Below, one piece after another: positions 60,184-64,000 of a DNA stretch of 64,000 nt (positions are counted from its first letter, which is position 1; every line of letters starts with the position of its first letter). Source of the DNA: Streptomyces sp. SID12501 (GTDB lineage Bacteria > Actinomycetota > Actinomycetes > Streptomycetales > Streptomycetaceae). The position numbers were made by a program, and so were the translations under genes. Location: contig NZ_JAAGLU010000011.1 in assembly GCF_010550245.1 (NCBI RefSeq), positions 1 to 64,000 of the forward strand. Reading direction: 5' to 3'. The notes under the pieces were generated by a model, which had not been told where the DNA came from, did not search any database, and saw only the letters and a list, made by a program, of their open reading frames with translations.

Positions 60184-60221
60184 ATTGGTCCGAACCATTG
60201 ACCATACTGGTCTAGTCCTCT
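60184..60221 (+). promoter_or_regulatory. Paired DasR-like (dre) boxes upstream of the chitinase gene
   Basis: AT-TGGTCCGAACCA-TT (60184-60199) and ACTGGTCTAGTCCTCT (60206-60221) both resemble the dre consensus ACTGGTCTAGACCACT. Their centres are 22 bp apart, two helical turns. Such paired repeats are known before Streptomyces chitinase genes and mediate chitin induction and DasR control by GlcN-6-P. Confidence 0.7.
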
Positions 60222-60227
60222 TACTGT
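60198..60227 (+). promoter_or_regulatory. Candidate chitinase promoter
   Basis: TTGACC (60198-60203), 18 bp, TACTGT (60222-60227). The second dre-like box lies in the spacer and the first abuts the -35, so DasR binding would block RNA polymerase. Confidence 0.5.
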
Positions 60228-60286
60228 GCCCTCGGTTCCTGACACCACCTCCCCCACTCTCCCCTCCCTCCCGAGGAGACAGCTCG

Positions 60287-61543
<1,257 letters not shown>

Positions 61544-61598
61544 GCCCACCCGGAAGGCGGTTGGGGGGCGGAGGCCACGAGCCTTCGCCCCTTCGCCG

Positions 61599-62257
61599 TC
61601 AGTTGTCCCGGCGCGCCGGCTCCGGTGTCACATACGTCGGGTCGAGTTCCTCGATGGCGCGCATGGCGCCGCCCAGCATCTTCACGAGGAGCTCGCGCAT
61701 GGTGTCGCGGGAGAGCTGGGGGCGGTCGATCCAGTCGAGGGTGGCACCCTCCACGCTGCACACCCAGCCGAACAGGCCCATACGGGCCAGCGGTCCGATG
61801 TCCTGTCTGCCGTACGCGCCTTCGGCGATGGTCCCGACGATCGCCTCGCGCACCCGTCCCGGATGGCGTGCACCTCGGCGTCGAAGCCGACACCGCCGCT
61901 GACGATCGTGCGGTAGGCGGCCTGGTTGTGCTCGGCGAAGCGCAGATAGGCGTCGAGTGTGCGGTGCACCCGGTCCACCGGCGCGTGGACGAGGCCGCTG
62001 GACGCGAAGGTGACCAGGTCGGCGACCGAGTCCTCGACGATGGCGAGGTAGTAGCCGCGCTTGGACTGGAAGTAGTAGTAGATCAGCCCTTTGGCGACCT
62101 GCGCCTGACGTGCGATGTCGTCCATCGACAGGGCGTCGTACGACCTGTCGGCGAACAACTTCCGTCCGATGGCGATGAGTTCGGCGCGTCGCGCCAGGGA
62201 GCGGTCGGTGCCGCGCGCCCGCGGGCGTTCGGTGGCATCCTGTCTACTACTGTTCAA
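61599..62257 (-). pseudogene. TetR-family regulator gene with a one-base frameshift
   Basis: From TTG 62257, a TetR helix-turn-helix is clear: LARRAELIAIGRKLFADRSY, LSMDDIARQAQVAKGLIYYY and FQSKRGYY. The frame stays open to AEVHAIRDG, then leaves the family pattern. Adding one G at the short G-run (61853-61855) restores VREAIVGTIAEGAYGRQDIG through to PEPARRDN and a stop at 61599, giving a 219-residue protein of normal TetR size. So a single base is missing: a real inactivating mutation or a sequencing error. The intact protein would be a ligand-responsive repressor, target unknown. Confidence 0.8.
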
Positions 62258-62375
62258 CTTGGGGCCCTGGTCTCCAACTGCGGGCGGGACATCCGAAGTA
62301 TGGCAGACCTGAGCCACCTGCACGTTCGACTCTGATCGACAGGGCGAGCGCCCGTTCGTGGCGGATCGCACCGGG

Positions 62376-62519
62376 TCAGAGCAGCCCGAGTTGGGCGACG
62401 AGCATCGCGAGCACGATCACGAACGTCCAGCCCATGACGTGCTCGAAGATCTTCGGTCCGTTCTCCCGGGGACCCCCGGTACGGGTGCGGACGGTGGCTG
62501 CGGCAGTGCTCGCGGTCAT
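62376..62519 (-). CDS. SCO1431-family small membrane protein
   Basis: A 47-residue peptide: ATG 62519 starts MTASTAAATVRTRTGGPREN, then GPKIFEHVMGWTFVIVLAML and VAQLGLL. It has one C-terminal membrane helix (about residues 30-47) and ends within it, leaving the tail at the membrane. The sequence fits the SCO1431 family of small Streptomyces membrane proteins, and its place after the chitinase/TetR region fits SCO1431 order. Function unknown. Confidence 0.75.
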   Translation of the reverse strand: MTASTAAATVRTRTGGPRENGPKIFEHVMGWTFVIVLAMLVAQLGLL

Positions 62520-62633
62520 GGCATCTCACTGAGGTCGGTGTGCGATGGACTCCCCCCACCGTTCTGTCCACCTTGCCATTCATCGGGGCTTTCGCGCCGG
62601 AGACGTTGGTCACATCCCGCCGGAAAACGGACA

Positions 62634-62653
62634 GCCCCCGGTCTCCCGGGGGC
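62634..62653 (-). terminator. Terminator of the C39-type peptidase gene
   Basis: GCCCCCGG (62634-62641) and CCGGGGGC (62646-62653) pair with a 4-nt loop. Read on the minus strand, TGTCCGTTTT follows the stem, 30 bp after the stop at 62684. Confidence 0.7.
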
Positions 62654-62683
62654 CGCCGCACGCCGTTACGCGTCCTGCTCGGC

Positions 62684-64000
62684 TCAGCGCACGCCCACCG
62701 CGGCCAGCGCGGCGAGCTGGGCGGTGCTCGGCCGGGCCGGGAAGTACAGGTAGCAGACGCCGCCGGTGCCGGACACGACCTTGCCGCTCGCGTTGTACCG
62801 CTTGGTCCGCAGCCAGATGTTCTCGAACTCACGCCTTGCATAGACCCGGCGTACGGCCTGGTCGGTCGGCGAGAACGGGTCGTTGGCGATCACGTCGCCG
62901 TCGGCGGTGAAGCCGATCACCGTCATCAGATGGCCGGAGGTGCCGTAACCCGCCCCCGTCAGCTCGGCCTTGAGGAACGACTGGGACGTTATGGCCGGAA
63001 TGCCCGCCGCGACCAGCGTCTCCAGGTCCGTGAGCGAACCGAGCCGGGTGACCACGCCCTGGAGGTCCTTGTAGGTCGCCGCGTAGGCCGCGTTGAAGGG
63101 CCAGTTGCCGCAGCCGCCGTACTGGAAGTCGTAGGTGAAGCGCGCCGCGTGGCACACCTGTGGGTCGGCGTAGGCCGGGTCGACCCAGGCCAGTTGTGCC
63201 GCCGTGGGCTTCCGCCCCCAGTACTCGATGATCATCTGCGAGGAGGTGGGGCTGCACCAGGCCTCACCGCCGTTGTCGTACTCGGGGTACTGGCCGCTGT
63301 GGATCTCCTGCGAGTAGCGCGGGACGGTCAGTTCCCTGACCACGCCGGGCGTCGAGGCGGGGACGGTGAAGCGGTCCGGGACGTCGGAGCCCATCGCGCC
63401 GAGCCGCCAGACCGTGGGCGTGGCCGTGGTGCCGGGCTTGCGGTAGAGGGTCAGCCGCAGCCGGTACGAGTCCAGGCGCAGGCCCGTGGCCGGGTCGTCG
63501 ATGGCGAAGGTGTCGGTCCAGACCGTGCTTCTGTCGTCGGTCTGGTCGTCGACGGAGGTCCGCTTGATGTCCTGGTCACCGGAGGCCCAGCGGCCCATCA
63601 CGTACCAGGGTGTGGCCGTGCCGTCGGAGTACGTGCCGGTCAGCTCGACCTGGAGCCAGGTACCGGCCGGGGTGCGCGCGTTCCAGGAGGCGATGACCTC
63701 CGTGGCGGGCACCGTGAGCCGGTGCACGACGGACGTCCAGGTCGCGTACTCCCAGACCGCCGTCGTGCCGGTGTGCGGATCGGTGTAGTCGACCGTGCCG
63801 GCCGGAGCCCCGATCACGACCCCGGGCCGCGCCCCGGCGACGGTACGGGTGCCCTTGGCCGTGCCGCCGCACCAGTCCGCGTACGAGGTCCAGGCGCGGT
63901 AGTCGACGGGGCGGGCGGGGGTGACCGCGGCCTCGCGGCCGGTCACGTCCGGGGTGGCGGCGGCAGCCGGGCCGGCGCTGCCCGCGACGGCGGCGGCGAC
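62684..64000 (-). CDS. Secreted C39-family peptidase-like protein (5' end outside window)
   Basis: At least 439 residues are visible. The frame continues past the window edge through AGSAGPAAAATPDVTG, the end of a signal peptide, so the protein is exported and its start is missing. An N-terminal beta-rich domain (WTSYADWCGG, VPATEVIASWNARTPAG) is followed by a papain-like C39 domain: Cys in GGEAWCSPTSSQMI, His in SGHLMTVIGF, Asp in VIANDPFSP. Streptomyces has several such secreted proteins; the substrate is unknown. A terminator follows. Confidence 0.85.
   Translation of the reverse strand, partial: VAAAVAGSAGPAAAATPDVTGREAAVTPARPVDYRAWTSYADWCGGTAKGTRTVAGARPGVVIGAPAGTVDYTDPHTGTTAVWEYATWTSVVHRLTVPATEVIASWNARTPAGTWLQVELTGTYSDGTATPWYVMGRWASGDQDIKRTSVDDQTDDRSTVWTDTFAIDDPATGLRLDSYRLRLTLYRKPGTTATPTVWRLGAMGSDVPDRFTVPASTPGVVRELTVPRYSQEIHSGQYPEYDNGGEAWCSPTSSQMIIEYWGRKPTAAQLAWVDPAYADPQVCHAARFTYDFQYGGCGNWPFNAAYAATYKDLQGVVTRLGSLTDLETLVAAGIPAITSQSFLKAELTGAGYGTSGHLMTVIGFTADGDVIANDPFSPTDQAVRRVYARREFENIWLRTKRYNASGKVVSGTGGVCYLYFPARPSTAQLAALAAVGVR

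Overview
This window is a piece of a high-GC actinomycete chromosome and almost certainly comes from Streptomyces or a very close relative. The evidence is the strong G/C bias at third codon positions, the many GTG and TTG starts, the smeA-sffA sporulation pair, a conservon, RbpA, a polyprenol-phosphate-mannose synthase and a GH18 chitinase with DasR-like sites. From memory, the backbone order (crr-ptsI ... smeA-sffA ... rbpA-fxsA-ppm1 ... chitinase, SCO1431-type gene) runs parallel to S. coelicolor SCO1390 to SCO1431. I could not check this by alignment. No prophage, IS element, CRISPR array, tRNA or secondary-metabolite cluster is visible.

Layout. 1-595: 5' end and leader of a 16S rRNA gene on the minus strand. 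596-2793: PTS genes crr and ptsI. 2866-6420: an MFS exporter plus hypothetical gene, divergent from a MocR-type regulator across a shared palindromic operator. 6442-13362: acetoacetyl-CoA synthetase, GH31 glycosidase, Nudix hydrolase, and a DUF35/thiolase-like pair. 13378-14231: terminator, decayed CBS-GGDEF relic and glpF upstream region. 14232-16525: glpF-glpK. 16634-21419: conservon cvnABCD. 21839-22444: membrane protein. 22903-27696: aldehyde dehydrogenase, APC permease and choline oxidase, which fit together as a choline-to-glycine-betaine pathway. 27783-35130: a three-gene SMC/MksE/MksF-like operon with no nuclease subunit. 35267-40554: FadR-type regulator divergent from an MFS carrier, D-glutamate-cyclase-like protein and PxpABC 5-oxoprolinase. 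40796-43973: SGNH hydrolase and two GT4 glycosyltransferases. 44102-46226: HEAT-like and ankyrin proteins. 46463-48252: smeA-sffA. 48284-52714: PdxR/YczR-like regulator, YczE-like membrane protein, glycerophosphodiesterase and an Atg22-type MFS protein. 52984-55014: rbpA, fxsA, ppm1. 55553-59964: amidohydrolase, Lrp regulator, two small hypotheticals and acyl-CoA dehydrogenase. 60287-64000: chitinase, frameshifted tetR, SCO1431-family peptide and a secreted C39-type peptidase that runs off the window.

Most coherent systems. (1) The condensin-like operon has the Wadjet/MksBEF gene layout but lacks MksG/JetD. Its SMC ATPase carries Asp-Asn instead of Asp-Glu at Walker B, and two inverted copies of an intergenic repeat lie at its borders. 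(2) The D-glutamate cyclase/PxpABC operon is tightly coupled, with a perfect 19-bp palindrome between the -35 and -10 of its promoter. (3) The choline cluster contains a GMC enzyme with all recognisable choline-oxidase active-site residues. (4) Several control regions read cleanly: the MocR/MFS divergent promoter with a leaderless GTG, the sigma-R promoter of rbpA, and paired DasR-like boxes before the chitinase.

Limits: family calls come from motifs and recalled family knowledge, not from searches. Start codons were chosen by Shine-Dalgarno position and family length.
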